DNA of 64,000 nucleotides from JAFDWI01 sp963764215 (GTDB taxonomy: Bacteria > Actinomycetota > Acidimicrobiia > Acidimicrobiales > Iamiaceae). Shown piece by piece: positions 10,056-19,167 of this stretch. The stretch lies in assembly GCA_963764215.1 (NCBI GenBank), contig CAVXRS010000003.1, positions 186,001 to 250,000 of the forward strand, written 5' to 3'. Position 1 is the first letter of the stretch. The number at the start of each line of letters is the position of its first letter. Made by a program: the position numbers and the translations under genes. A model generated the notes under the pieces. The model saw nothing but the letters and a program-made list of their open reading frames with translations, was not told the origin of the DNA and searched no databases.

Positions 10056-10071
10056 CGCTCCCGCGGGAGCG
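10056..10071. repeat. palindromic repeat, copy 1 (inside the HNH gene)
   Basis: CGCTCCCGCGGGAGCG is a perfect 16-bp palindrome. It falls in the DUF222 gene where the coding frame reads TRAPAGAS. Two more copies occur within 800 bp, so it is a repeated element rather than chance GC-rich sequence. Confidence 0.7.
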
Positions 10072-10636
10072 CGGGTGACGGTCACCTCTTGTCGATACCG
10101 CACATACGCTGGCGGCGTCCGCCGGTGCGAGCCGTGCGGTGATCGTGACCATCCCATCGGGGTCGGTACGCCAGGACACCGAGCGCTCTTCGTGGTGGCG
10201 GGCGTCGATCTCTTCGTCGGTTTCGTGGCCGTGGGACCAGCGGGCGATCGCCGCGCCGAGACCGGTGGCCGGTGTAGAGGCCGCGAGGTGGACGAAATCG
10301 TCGACATGCTCGGGGGACAGGTGCGGGACGAGGACCCGGGCCTTCCCATAACTGACATCACCAGAAGCCATGGCCGCGGCGAGCACCGGGTATTCGCGCA
10401 TCGCCCGGGCCACCCGGACCTGGTTGCGGGCGGTGACCAGTTCGACATCGCAGTGGTGGGCAAGCCAGGCCGCACAGGACAGGGCGCCGGAGAGCGCCCA
10501 AGTTCCCCGGTGATCGAGTTCGCCGATCAGCACCAGCAGGTCATAGGTGGCCGAGGTCAGCCGACCGACGAGGGTGACGATCTCGGCTTCGAGTTGGTCG
10601 GGTGCCAGATCAGGCGCAACACCCCGCTCCCCCGCG

Positions 10637-10652
10637 CGCTCCCGTGGGAGCG
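10637..10652. repeat. palindromic repeat, copy 2 (inside the HNH gene, one central base changed)
   Basis: CGCTCCCGTGGGAGCG, with flanking GCG/CGC extending the stem. It encodes the in-frame peptide LPRERAGERG near residue 28 of the HNH protein, between the variable N-terminus and the DUF222 domain. Confidence 0.7.
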
Positions 10653-10843
10653 CGGAGGCCAGGATTGCCACGCTGGGAGCCGTGCCGGCGACCCCGCCAA
10701 TGTTCTTGCTCGTTGTTTCCTTTCTCATCGGGATACCTCCGCGCTCTGTCGAACCTCTGTTCGACAGAGTAGCGACGAGGTGTGACATTCTCGGCCGAGA
10801 ACACGGGTTGAAACCGAGATTTTTCCGGAACATTCTTCAATAG

Positions 10844-10865
10844 CCGCGCTCCCGCGGGAGCGCGG
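10844..10865. repeat. palindromic repeat, copy 3 (between the winged-helix gene and the HNH gene)
   Basis: This is the longest copy, a perfect 22-bp palindrome centred on CCCGCGGG. It lies five bases after the stop of the winged-helix gene on the minus strand and could fold in RNA as a terminator-like hairpin, but no T-tract follows. Confidence 0.7.
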
Positions 10866-10869
10866 GAAA

Positions 10870-11502
10870 TCAGCCTCGACGGGTGAGCCAGGTACGGCCG
10901 TCGTCAGTGATCGTCCAGGTGCCGCGGACGCTCCGGTCGATCAGCCCGAGGTCCGCGAGGCTGTTGCGACACCATTGGGCGGTGTTGCGCCAGCGGACGG
11001 TACGCCCATCGGATGCCAACAATTGTCGGTCGACATCATTCAGCCGCTCCCCCATCACCGATTCGAGTGCATCGAGACAGGCACCGACCGTCATCGAACC
11101 GCCCGCATCGGCCAGGACACGCAGGATCGGCTCGCGGAACGCCGCCTCGGGAGTCTTGGTCCCACGTATGACCCTGCCATAGAACTGCTTGCTACCGGGC
11201 CCAGTGCCGTCGCCGTCGCCTGTCGGCTCGCCGGCCGGGTCGCCGAAGGCGTCGGTCATCGGCTTCGGTGCGCCCGAGCGAACGAGATTCGTACGCCAGT
11301 TGGTCAGCAGGCCGGCGACGTCCTGATTGAACGACCGGAGCTGCTTCACCCGCTCGGCATTCCGGTCCATCTCGTCGAAGCGTTCGTCTCGAACCGCTTC
11401 CTGGGTCGCCGCTTTGAGGTCCTCGATCACGTCCTCGACGTATTCGATCGTCAACGACAACGCATCGTCGACCTCATCCAAGGGCTCGACGTCATCGCTC
11501 AT
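10870..11502 (-). CDS. winged-helix protein (Mrr N-domain-like), partner of the methyltransferase
   Basis: This 210-aa protein has an acidic N-terminus (DDVEPLDEVDDAL), a predicted helical or coiled-coil stretch (about 15-75, rich in E, R, K and D) and a Gly-rich linker. Residues about 120-208 look like the winged-helix domain found at the N-terminus of Mrr-type restriction enzymes (FREPILRVLADAGGSMTV, NSLADLGLI, GTWTITDDGRTWL). ATG 11502 overlaps the methyltransferase stop as ATGA, so the two proteins are made together. It may be a specificity, assembly or DNA-binding subunit. It is the one unbroken gene in the island. Its function is inferred from position and fold only. Confidence 0.65.
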   Translation of the reverse strand: MSDDVEPLDEVDDALSLTIEYVEDVIEDLKAATQEAVRDERFDEMDRNAERVKQLRSFNQDVAGLLTNWRTNLVRSGAPKPMTDAFGDPAGEPTGDGDGTGPGSKQFYGRVIRGTKTPEAAFREPILRVLADAGGSMTVGACLDALESVMGERLNDVDRQLLASDGRTVRWRNTAQWCRNSLADLGLIDRSVRGTWTITDDGRTWLTRRG

Positions 11503-14500
11503 GGGTTCGTCTCCCTCGTCCGCTTCCTGGATTGGTCGCTCGGCTCGATCTGTTCGAAGTACGAGAGCACTTTGGTGAGGCGGGGCTGGTAGCCCCAGCC
11601 GCGGTGGAAGGTGGCGAAGACGTGCTCGACGTCGTCTCGGCTCAGGCCATACAGATCGGCGACCAGCGCATCGAGCTCGGCGATCAGCTCGGGCTTCTCG
11701 GCTTCGGTGACCGAGCCGACCGGGACGCCGACCGCATTGGCCCAGACGTCGTAGCGGTCGTCGACCGCAGCGAGGCGCCCGGCGATCTCGACGACCCGGG
11801 CGCGTCGCGGGTCGTCGAGATCGGGCTGCGGGACGGGCATCGACCCGAGTAGCTCGAAGGTCAGATGCAGTTCCACAATGCGGCGCGCATACCAGTCGAA
11901 CGGGATGCTGCACAGCACCCCGAGGACGAATGCCTCGTCGCTCTCGTCGCCCTCCAAGCGCAGGAGGTACGGCGCCGCGTGCATGACTGCGACCCCGGGC
12001 GGCAGCAGGCAGGCAATCGCCGTACGGGAATCGGTTGCTCGGGCCACATCGCGCACCGCGACCCTGGCACGACAGACCGGCAGATCGTGCACATCTTCTA
12101 TTGCCATGCCGCTGAATGGCGATCTCTTCAGCCGTGTGGACTTGACCGTCTTCGTGAGCAAGTGATCCAGGATCGATTCATCGGCGTAGCCGTACGGGTC
12201 TCCATGGTCGGGGTCCCAATTGGTTGAACGATCCCCCGGTCAAGACGGGAATCGGACCAGCCGGGTTATCAAGGTCGGTGTCGATTCTCGATCTGTCCTC
12301 GACGGGGCGCAGCTCGATGACCGGGCGGAAACCAGACTCGCGGAACTCGGGGCGCCAGCGCATCGCGTCGGAAGACCTCCGCCGACTTCGGTTCAGGTAC
12401 AAGAGGGAACATGGCGGTACTCGTCCAGCCGAGGAACTCCGCGACCGGCACCACCGCAACGTCATCGCGACCCACCTCGAATTCGGCTCGACTGTGGAAG
12501 GGCCCACACATTGAGATGTCGCCAGCGCATCGCGAGCGCTCGGCCGTCGTGAGGGCCACCGTGTATTGCGGGTGCACGGCCGGAAATACCCAACGTGCGG
12601 AGTTGGCTAGCACGCACACGTCGGCAAAGGTTCCGTCGGTCAGCACCGACCGTCGCCATGCTTGGGTACCAGCGCCGGTGAGACGCGGCACGGGGGAGCA
12701 CCACTCCGGCCCGACCGTTTTCACGCAACAGCAACCAGTTCCGCCACGCGAACGCCTTGTACAGATCGATGTGGCCCGATCCAATTCCGGGGTAGGGCCC
12801 CGACGTCAGGACACTGCGTCGAGCTTCACTCGCCGCAATGTCCGCCTCGTACTCGGCCATCAGATCCGGGCGTTCGGTTTGCAGCCGACCGATCTCCTTC
12901 GTTCGCCTGGCCATCGGCAAGCTTCGAATACCGGGGAACCGCAAACCCCACCACCCATGTTCCTCGACTTTGATCTTCTCCCACGGCGGGTTCCCGATCA
13001 ACACGTCGAAGCCGGGCCGGTCGCGCAGGAACACCTCGGGGAACAGATACGGGAAATGCGCCGGGTCCAGGTCGGCTATCTCTTCCTGCGCGACATCCTG
13101 ACCGGCCAACGCGGCGATCTTGTCCGGCTCCTCCCCTGCCACCAGGTCGGCGCGGCCGATCCGGCGCAATACTGCCGCGTCGAACAACAGCCGGGCCGTC
13201 TCGGCTTCGGCCCGGGCACGTTGGGTGGCGCGCGCGGCGTCCTGTGCATCCTGGCGAGTCGCCTCTGCTGCTGCGGCCACATCGGCGAGCACGTCACGTG
13301 CAGCATCGAGGGCCGCCTCGATCGGCGCGTCGAAGACCGTGAGTTGGCTGTTCGTTCTCCCCGCGACCAGCACATCGAGCGCCTCGTCGACCGTGCCGAT
13401 CCCGGTCAGGCTGTTGGCGCACACGAGGTTGTGATCGAGGCTCGACATCGGCAGGCCGCGGACGAACGTGTGGATCCAGATCGACACCCGGGCCAACTCC
13501 ACCGCGACCGCATTCGTGTCCAGCCCGTAGATGCAGCGTCGGGCGATCTGGCGACGCAACAGCGACGAGGGCTCCACAGCCGGCGAGTCCGGTCCGGCCG
13601 CGTCGCGTGCCGCCTCGTCGAGGAGGCGCAACTCGCGGGTCACCCCGGGAAGGCCGTGATCATCGAGGAAGGCGGCCATCTTCGCCTCGATGTGGTCGAT
13701 CGCGGCGGTCAGGAAATGCCCCGAGCCCATCGCGAGATCCGCGACCCGGAAATCGAAGAAGTCGCGGGCTGCACCAGCCGCGTCGCCGACGTCGACCCGT
13801 TCGGCGATCCGTTCGAGATGCGCCTCCAACGCGGGATCGAGCGCGCGCTCCAGCAGGTGCTCCACGACGAACGACGGGGTGAAATAGCTGCCGGTGCCCT
13901 TGCGTTGGCCGCTGGTGTTGTGGAAATACACCGTGCCCGCCGGGGCGACCACCTCGTCGCCGGGGCCTGCGGGCAGCCAGGTGTCGTTCTTGCCCAGGGT
14001 CAGATCGACGTCGGCGAGCGCCAGGTTCGATTCGAGCAGACCCTCGTAGATCGTGCCGAACTCCCGCACGCTGAGTGAACGGAAATCGACCGGGCCCGTC
14101 ACCCCGGACTCGTCGGTGTCGACCAGCAACGCCTGCAGGGCCGGGCCGATGATGTCGTTGGTGACCGCGAGGCGATCGAGCAGCGCCCCCGCCGGATGCA
14201 GGCCGGGATCGGTGGAGAACAGCCCACCGTTGTACGGCGGCACCGACCAGGCCTTGTCACCTTTGTCGATCACCCGCCACACCTGGGTCAGGTCGTCCCA
14301 GAGCGAGGTCGACTCGGGGTCGAAAGGCTGATCGGGATTCTCGGTCAGATCCCGAGCGACCGTGTTGAGCGCATTGCGGTCATAGCGGGGATTGGTGCCA
14401 TAGGGCAGGAGCCGCCGGTCCTCGGCGTAGGCCTGGAACAGGATGCGGAAGAACGTGCGCAGTGTGAGCTGGTAGGCAAGGTCGAGACCGTCGCGGTCGA

Positions 14501-15533
14501 GTTCGTAGCCCAACACGGGAAGCTGCTCGGCGACCGCCACCGAGAGCTGCGGGACGATCGCGTCATACACCTTGGAGCGCAGACGCTCACCGAGCCCGAC
14601 CGTGTACTGGACGCTGGATTCCAACAGCGCATCGACGGTGCCGCCCTCGGCCAGCGCCTCTCCCGCGAACACCAAGGGCAGGAAACCGACGGTGTCGCTG
14701 GTGAGCAGCGCCAGATCGAGTTCGAAATAGGTCTCGGCCTGGCCTTTCCGGCCAACCCCCACATGCGGCAGCGCCGGGTAGAGACGAATCTGGGAGCCCC
14801 GGGCCACGATCAGCCACGGCACGTGCTGAGTCGAAGCGACCTTGAGACCAAATGAGACCGGCGACACGGCAAAACGTTTCGAGTTCGCATCGAACGTTTC
14901 GTCATCGGTAAGCAGAACCGCCACCGCCCGGGGCACCTCACCGGCGGTCCGCAACATGGCGGCGTTACCGCCGATCGGTTCGGACACGAAGCCGAGGGCG
15001 CCGAGCAGTTTCTCACGCCGTAGGGCCAGCAACGACTTGGCGCTTTCGCAGGCGCCGGACCAGTCCGGGCGTCGTCGCACGCCACGGTCGAGGTCGTTGG
15101 TGGCGAACAAACCGCCGTTCGCCACCCCCGGAAGTCCGGTGGACGCAACCGCCTCGTACAGTGACGCGAGACGTTGGCGGGCGAGCAGGCCAGAGGGCTG
15201 CTCGAGTGCGGATTGCACCATGCGCAGCGCCTGGTCGACCGGGAGCGGGCCGATCACCTGGGAATCGGGTACGGGACCGAACAACCACGCGTCGGTGGTT
15301 CTTCGTGCGACCACGACCACCGGGCAGATTCGCTTTCCGAGCCGGGCCGCATGCAGGCGAGACATCGCCGCCTGGGTGGGCGCCCCGGCGTGCGTCCAGG
15401 ACGCCTGGGCGATTTCCACACCCATTTGGGCCGGGTCCTTCCCGATCGTCACGGTCTCGGTCTCGAACCCGGCCGGACACGGTGTCGGCGTTTCCCACGG
15501 GAGGTCCTGTTGTCCCTCGAGTTTGACTGCCAC
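11499..15533 (-). CDS. large N6-adenine-type DNA methyltransferase (Eco57I/type IIG-like), frameshifted near the 3' end
   Basis: About 1,345 residues. The first 600 form an N-terminal domain without a recognisable nuclease motif. The SAM site VADLAMGSGHFL is near residue 598 and the catalytic NPPW near 848, with a coiled stretch between them. The target-recognition part continues to the C-terminus (FDWYARRIVELHLTFELLG, VFATFHRGWGYQP). Continuous similarity crosses frame changes near 12686, 12360 and 12228. I chose GTG 15533 because GAGGGAAAG lies seven bases upstream; GTG 15575 is the alternative. An 18-bp palindrome sits just before it. It heads the island and should mark self DNA. Related enzymes occur in type IIG, BREX (PglX) and DISARM systems, and I cannot decide between these. 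Confidence 0.82.
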
Positions 15534-15559
15534 TGATCCGCTTTCCCTCGTCCCCTGTG

Positions 15560-15577
15560 CCGTGCAACGTTGCACGG
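15560..15577. promoter_or_regulatory. 18-bp palindrome, candidate operator of the methyltransferase island
   Basis: CCGTGCAACGTTGCACGG is a perfect inverted repeat ending 26 bp upstream of the methyltransferase GTG, between its ribosome-binding site and the rsmB stop. Its size and position fit a dimeric repressor or controller site. No regulator gene is next to it, so the binding protein is unknown. Confidence 0.45.
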
Positions 15578-15596
15578 ATTCGATGATCCTACGACT

Positions 15597-16816
15597 TCAG
15601 CTTCCGCCGGACGTTCGGCTGAAGGCGAAGCACGTCATCCCGTCCCGCCCGTCCTCGGTGGGGAGCAGCCGGCCGCCCTCCCCCACCGGCTCCCACTGCT
15701 CACCAAGTGGTTCGGCGGTGAAATCGGGGTGGCGACTCCCGGAAGGCCCGATCGACCTCGATGGTCTCAGCGGCGGTGAGCGTGCACACGCTGTAGATCA
15801 GCCGACCGTCCCGGGCGCACGAGTCCTGCTGCCGCTTCCAGCAACTCACCCTGCAGCACCGCGAGCCGGGCCACGTCGGATTCGTCGATCCGCCAGCGTG
15901 CATCTGCCCGACGGCGCAGCGTGCCCAGGCCCGAGCACGGGGCATCGACGAGCACCGCGTCGACGCACCCGGGCAACAGTGGCACCGAACGCCCATCTGC
16001 GGCCACCACCGAAACCCGTTCTGCGACACCCGTGTCCTGCGCGTTGGCAACAACCAACCCGGACCGATTCAGGGTGTGGTCCAGTGCGATGACTCGTGCC
16101 CCCGTGCCCGCCAGGGCCGTGGCCTTGCCTCCCGGCGCCGCGCACAGATCCACGACGAGCTCATCCTGTTGTGCGGCGACCACCGAGGTGACCGCGGCCG
16201 ACGCGGCATCCTGCACGTAGCCATCCGCCCGCACCGTCGCCGGTGCGGGCACGTTCATCGCGGCGAGCGACTGCAGGGCACGGACTTGGCCCAGCTCGGC
16301 AACCAGCCGTGCCACGATCCAATCCGGATAGCTCAACCGGGCGCCCTCGTCGGGCCAGGCATCCGGATCGGCCGGATCGAGCGGCTGCTCGCTCACCCGA
16401 CGCAGCACGGCATTCACCAGTCCACGGGCGCGACGCGGCGCAACCTCGACGGTTGCGGCAACAGCCGCGTGGGCCGGGGTGTGCAGAAACGTGAGCTGGA
16501 ACGCCCCGAGCCGCAGAGCGCGTCGCACCTGGGGCTCGACGGGGCGGGTCACGAAGCGGTCGACCAGATGGTCGCACGCCCGACGCATGCGGGTCGTGCC
16601 GTCCACGAGTGCGGTGACGAAGGCCCGGTCGCGTTCGGACAGTCCCGAACGGCCGAGTGCCGCCGACAGGGCCAGGTTCGCATAGGCCCCGTCGTCCTCG
16701 ATCCGGGCCAGCACGTCGAGCGCCACGGCACGGGCATCGGCCACGCGTGCCGCTCCGGGCTGTCCGCCTCCCTGCCGACCGCCGGGGTTCCGGCGTGTGT
16801 TTCGACGTCCGCTCAC
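15597..16816 (-). CDS. rsmB: 16S rRNA m5C967 methyltransferase, two frameshifts
   Basis: The N-terminal NusB-like RNA-binding domain (ARAVALDVLARIEDDGAYANLAL onwards) leads into a Rossmann methyltransferase with DLCAAPGGKAT (SAM site) and DAPCSGLGTLRRR (first catalytic Cys). The second catalytic motif IYSVCTL and the C-terminal tail ending near GMTCFAFSRTSGG are in other frames, so single-base shifts lie near 15800 and 15728; the real stop is TGA at 15597-15599. GTG 16816 overlaps the fmt stop by 4 bp. In many actinobacteria rpe and ribD follow rsmB; here the defence island follows instead. Confidence 0.88.
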
Positions 16817-17724
16817 GTGCCGAGCCGGCTGCCGGGGCCGAGGTGGGCGCCGCGCGCCCAGGCCGAGGCGTCCAGACGGGCTCTGCCCTCGGGCTGCACC
16901 TCTTCCAGGGCCAGCCAGCCGTCCGCGACGGCCACCAGCGGGGTCGCGTCCGACGAATCGACGACGAGCGATCCGGGCTCTGCGCCGCGGCGTTCACGCC
17001 CAGCCGAGAGTGCACGGTGCACCTTGAAGCGCCGACCTTCGAAGGTCGTCCAGGCACCGCCCACGGCCACGACCCGCAACACCCGCTCGACGGGTCGGGT
17101 GAAATCCAGTGCGAGGTCGTCGGAGGTGATCTTGTGCGCGTAGGTCACCTCGCCGACCTGGGGTTCTGGCGGGCCGAAGCCGTGACGCAGACCGTCGAGC
17201 AACAACCCGGTTCCCACCTGCACCAGCTCGTCTCGCAGGCTCGACAGGGTGGCATCGGCGGTGATCGGCACTTCCTGGGAGGCGTACACATCCCCCGCGT
17301 CGAGTTCGTCGACCACATCCATCACACACACCCCGGTCACCTCGTCGCCGGCGAGCAGGGCACGCTCGACGGGCGCCGCGCCCCGCCACCGGGGCAGGAG
17401 CGAAAAGTGCAGGTTCACCATAGGGAACTCATCGAGCAACGAAGCGGGGATGATGCGGCCGTAGGCGACCACGACGCCGAGGTCGGCGTCGACGTCGGAC
17501 AGGTCGGAGATGTCATGGGTGACCGCGATGTCCAGGGCCTGTGCGGCCTGTTTCACCGGGCTGGGTTCGGGCTCACCCCGACGGGAACGTCGGGCGTCGG
17601 GCCGGGTGAGCACCATCGTCACCTCGAAGCCTGCCGACACCAACGCTTCGAGGGTGGGAACCGCCAGTGGCGGCGTGCCCAGATACACCAGGCGTCGCGG
17701 TGCGTGGGGAAGCGGACGGGTCAC
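16813..17724 (-). CDS. fmt: methionyl-tRNA formyltransferase
   Basis: This 303-aa enzyme formylates initiator Met-tRNA. It shows the N-terminal fold start YLGTPPLAVPTLEAL, the folate-site motif SLLPRWRGAAP with the catalytic His in VNLHFS, and the C-terminal OB-like domain. Length is normal. It lies 30 bp after def and overlaps rsmB by 4 bp, the usual def-fmt-rsmB order for N-terminal formyl-Met handling. GTG 17724 is the only sensible start, since the conserved strand begins about 11 residues later. Confidence 0.95.
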   Translation of the reverse strand: MTRPLPHAPRRLVYLGTPPLAVPTLEALVSAGFEVTMVLTRPDARRSRRGEPEPSPVKQAAQALDIAVTHDISDLSDVDADLGVVVAYGRIIPASLLDEFPMVNLHFSLLPRWRGAAPVERALLAGDEVTGVCVMDVVDELDAGDVYASQEVPITADATLSSLRDELVQVGTGLLLDGLRHGFGPPEPQVGEVTYAHKITSDDLALDFTRPVERVLRVVAVGGAWTTFEGRRFKVHRALSAGRERRGAEPGSLVVDSSDATPLVAVADGWLALEEVQPEGRARLDASAWARGAHLGPGSRLGT

Positions 17725-17754
17725 CGGTCGACCGACGAAGCGAGGCGATGCAGA

Positions 17755-18285
17755 TCAGGGGAGACGGAGGCCGCCATGGGCCGCGGGTTCCTTCGTTGCG
17801 GCCAGGTTCATCTCCCGTAACGCCTTCTTGGCTGCCTTGCGCTGGTCGTCGTCCAATCGCTCCAGGTACAGGATGCCGTCGAGATGATCCATCTCGTGCT
17901 GCAGGGCGCGCCCTTCGAGCTCGTCGGCCTCGATGGAGATCTCGTTTCCCTCCAGATCCAGACCGACCAGGTGGACCGCATCGGGACGGGCCAACTCGAA
18001 GGACAACCCCGGGATCGAAAGACAACCTTCGTCGTAGACGAACTCTCCGTCGGTCTCGACGATCCGTGGGTTGATGACGGTGACCGGTCCATGACCGATG
18101 TCGTAGACGAAGAGCCGTTTGGAGATGCCCACCTGATTGGCGGCCAGGCCCACGCCCGGCTCGTCGTACATGGTCTGGAGCATGTCGTCGGCGAGCTTCG
18201 CGATGCGGCCGTCGATGTCGGTGACCTCTTCGGTGCGTCGGGTGAGCACCGGGTCGCCGATCTTGCGGATCGTGTAGCCAGCCAT
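17755..18285 (-). CDS. def: peptide deformylase
   Basis: This 176-aa metallo-enzyme removes the formyl group from nascent proteins. All three family motifs are present: GVGLAANQVG (about 46-55), EGCLSIPG and the metal-binding HEMDH (HEXXH). ATG 18285 gives the common MAGYTIRKIGDPVL beginning; an ATG three codons upstream (18294) is possible. It is divergent from the pseudouridine synthase gene, with about 75 bp shared between the two promoters, and begins the def-fmt-rsmB unit. Confidence 0.95.
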   Translation of the reverse strand: MAGYTIRKIGDPVLTRRTEEVTDIDGRIAKLADDMLQTMYDEPGVGLAANQVGISKRLFVYDIGHGPVTVINPRIVETDGEFVYDEGCLSIPGLSFELARPDAVHLVGLDLEGNEISIEADELEGRALQHEMDHLDGILYLERLDDDQRKAAKKALREMNLAATKEPAAHGGLRLP

Positions 18286-18363
18286 GGTGCGCATGTTACC
18301 GGGACGTCCCCTGGGCTGAACGTCCGAACCGCTCCGCGCGTGTCTGGGCCACAATGGCAGCGC

Positions 18364-19167
18364 ATGGATTCGGAGACCTGGCAGGAGCTGCGATCGCGCG
18401 CCGTGGTGTACGAGGACGCCGGGGTCGTGGTGCTCGACAAGCCGGCGGGCATCTCGGTGACCGGTGAACGCCACGGCACCGACCTCGTACGCCTCGCCGC
18501 CCACGCCGGGGAACGACTGATGCCCGCGCACCGGATCGACAAGGTCACCTCCGGGCTGATCGTGTTCGCCAAGTCCCTCGAGGCGCACGGCTCGTTGGCC
18601 CGCCAGTTCAACCGGCGTTCCGTCACCAAGAGCTACGTCGCGATCACCGCTCCGGGCGGCATGCCCGAGCAGGGAACCATCGACCTCCCGCTCGGGGTCG
18701 GACGCAAGGGTCGGGTCCGCATCGCGGCCCGTCGGGACGCGATCGTCCACGACGAGGACCGATCCCGCTGGTCGGTTGATGCCGCCGATGTGCGCGAAGG
18801 GCGCAGCTACCCATCGGAGACGCGCTTCACCCGCCTCCACGACGACGGCGAACATGCACTGCTCATCGTCGAGCCCGTTTCGGGACGTCGCCACCAGATC
18901 CGGGTCCATCTCGCCTGGATCGGACATGCGATCGTCGGCGATCCCCTGTTCGCCAAGGCGCCCGTGGGCCGCGCCTGTCTGCACGCGGCTCGACTGGCCT
19001 TCGACGCTCCCTGGCATGACGACACGCGCCTCTCGTTCGCATGTCCACCGCCCGAGGATTTCTGGTATCCCCTCGGCGGCCGTCCGACCCTCGATGCGTA
19101 TCCGGACACCGCGGGATCGAGTGCGATCCCCGCCACGCGATCCTGGTGCGGTGATGCCGATGACTGA
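18364..19167 (+). CDS. RluA-family pseudouridine synthase
   Basis: This 267-aa protein isomerises uridine in RNA. The catalytic aspartate lies in HRIDKVTSGLIVF (near residue 60), and the family closing motif GRRHQIRVHLAWIGHAIVGD is near 178-197. There is no N-terminal S4 domain, so it resembles RluA/TruC-type enzymes rather than RluD; the substrate site (tRNA or 23S) is not decidable. The start at ATG 18364 is the first after the divergent def promoter. The alpha/beta hydrolase gene starts inside its last 14 bases. Confidence 0.87.
   Translation: MDSETWQELRSRAVVYEDAGVVVLDKPAGISVTGERHGTDLVRLAAHAGERLMPAHRIDKVTSGLIVFAKSLEAHGSLARQFNRRSVTKSYVAITAPGGMPEQGTIDLPLGVGRKGRVRIAARRDAIVHDEDRSRWSVDAADVREGRSYPSETRFTRLHDDGEHALLIVEPVSGRRHQIRVHLAWIGHAIVGDPLFAKAPVGRACLHAARLAFDAPWHDDTRLSFACPPPEDFWYPLGGRPTLDAYPDTAGSSAIPATRSWCGDADD

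Larger units (their letters stand above)
9574..10728 (-). pseudogene. DUF222 / HNH endonuclease (13E12-repeat type), degenerate
   Basis: The gene starts at ATG 10728 behind GGAGG. The DUF222 helical region runs from about residue 30 to 200 (DQLEAEIVTLVGRLTSATYDL, DVELVTARNQVRVARAM, LSPEHVDDF). A C-terminal HNH domain is split over frames: VIDAIRRTC, then CHATVFLQYDHIDPYTTGGPTV, then NLQRLCGPHNRAKNH. At least five frame switches occur between about 10110 and 9655, so it is broken as written. Members of this family are multicopy in actinobacterial genomes and behave like spreading elements. Here it sits between two genes of the methyltransferase/helicase set, which suggests a homing-like insertion. 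Two palindromic repeats lie inside its coding part and a third just upstream. Confidence 0.75.

Noticed and set aside
12411..14078. A 555-codon open frame on the + strand opposite the methyltransferase
   Set aside because: Composition is a mirror of the real gene; no motifs, no ribosome site, and the methyltransferase motifs lie on the other strand.
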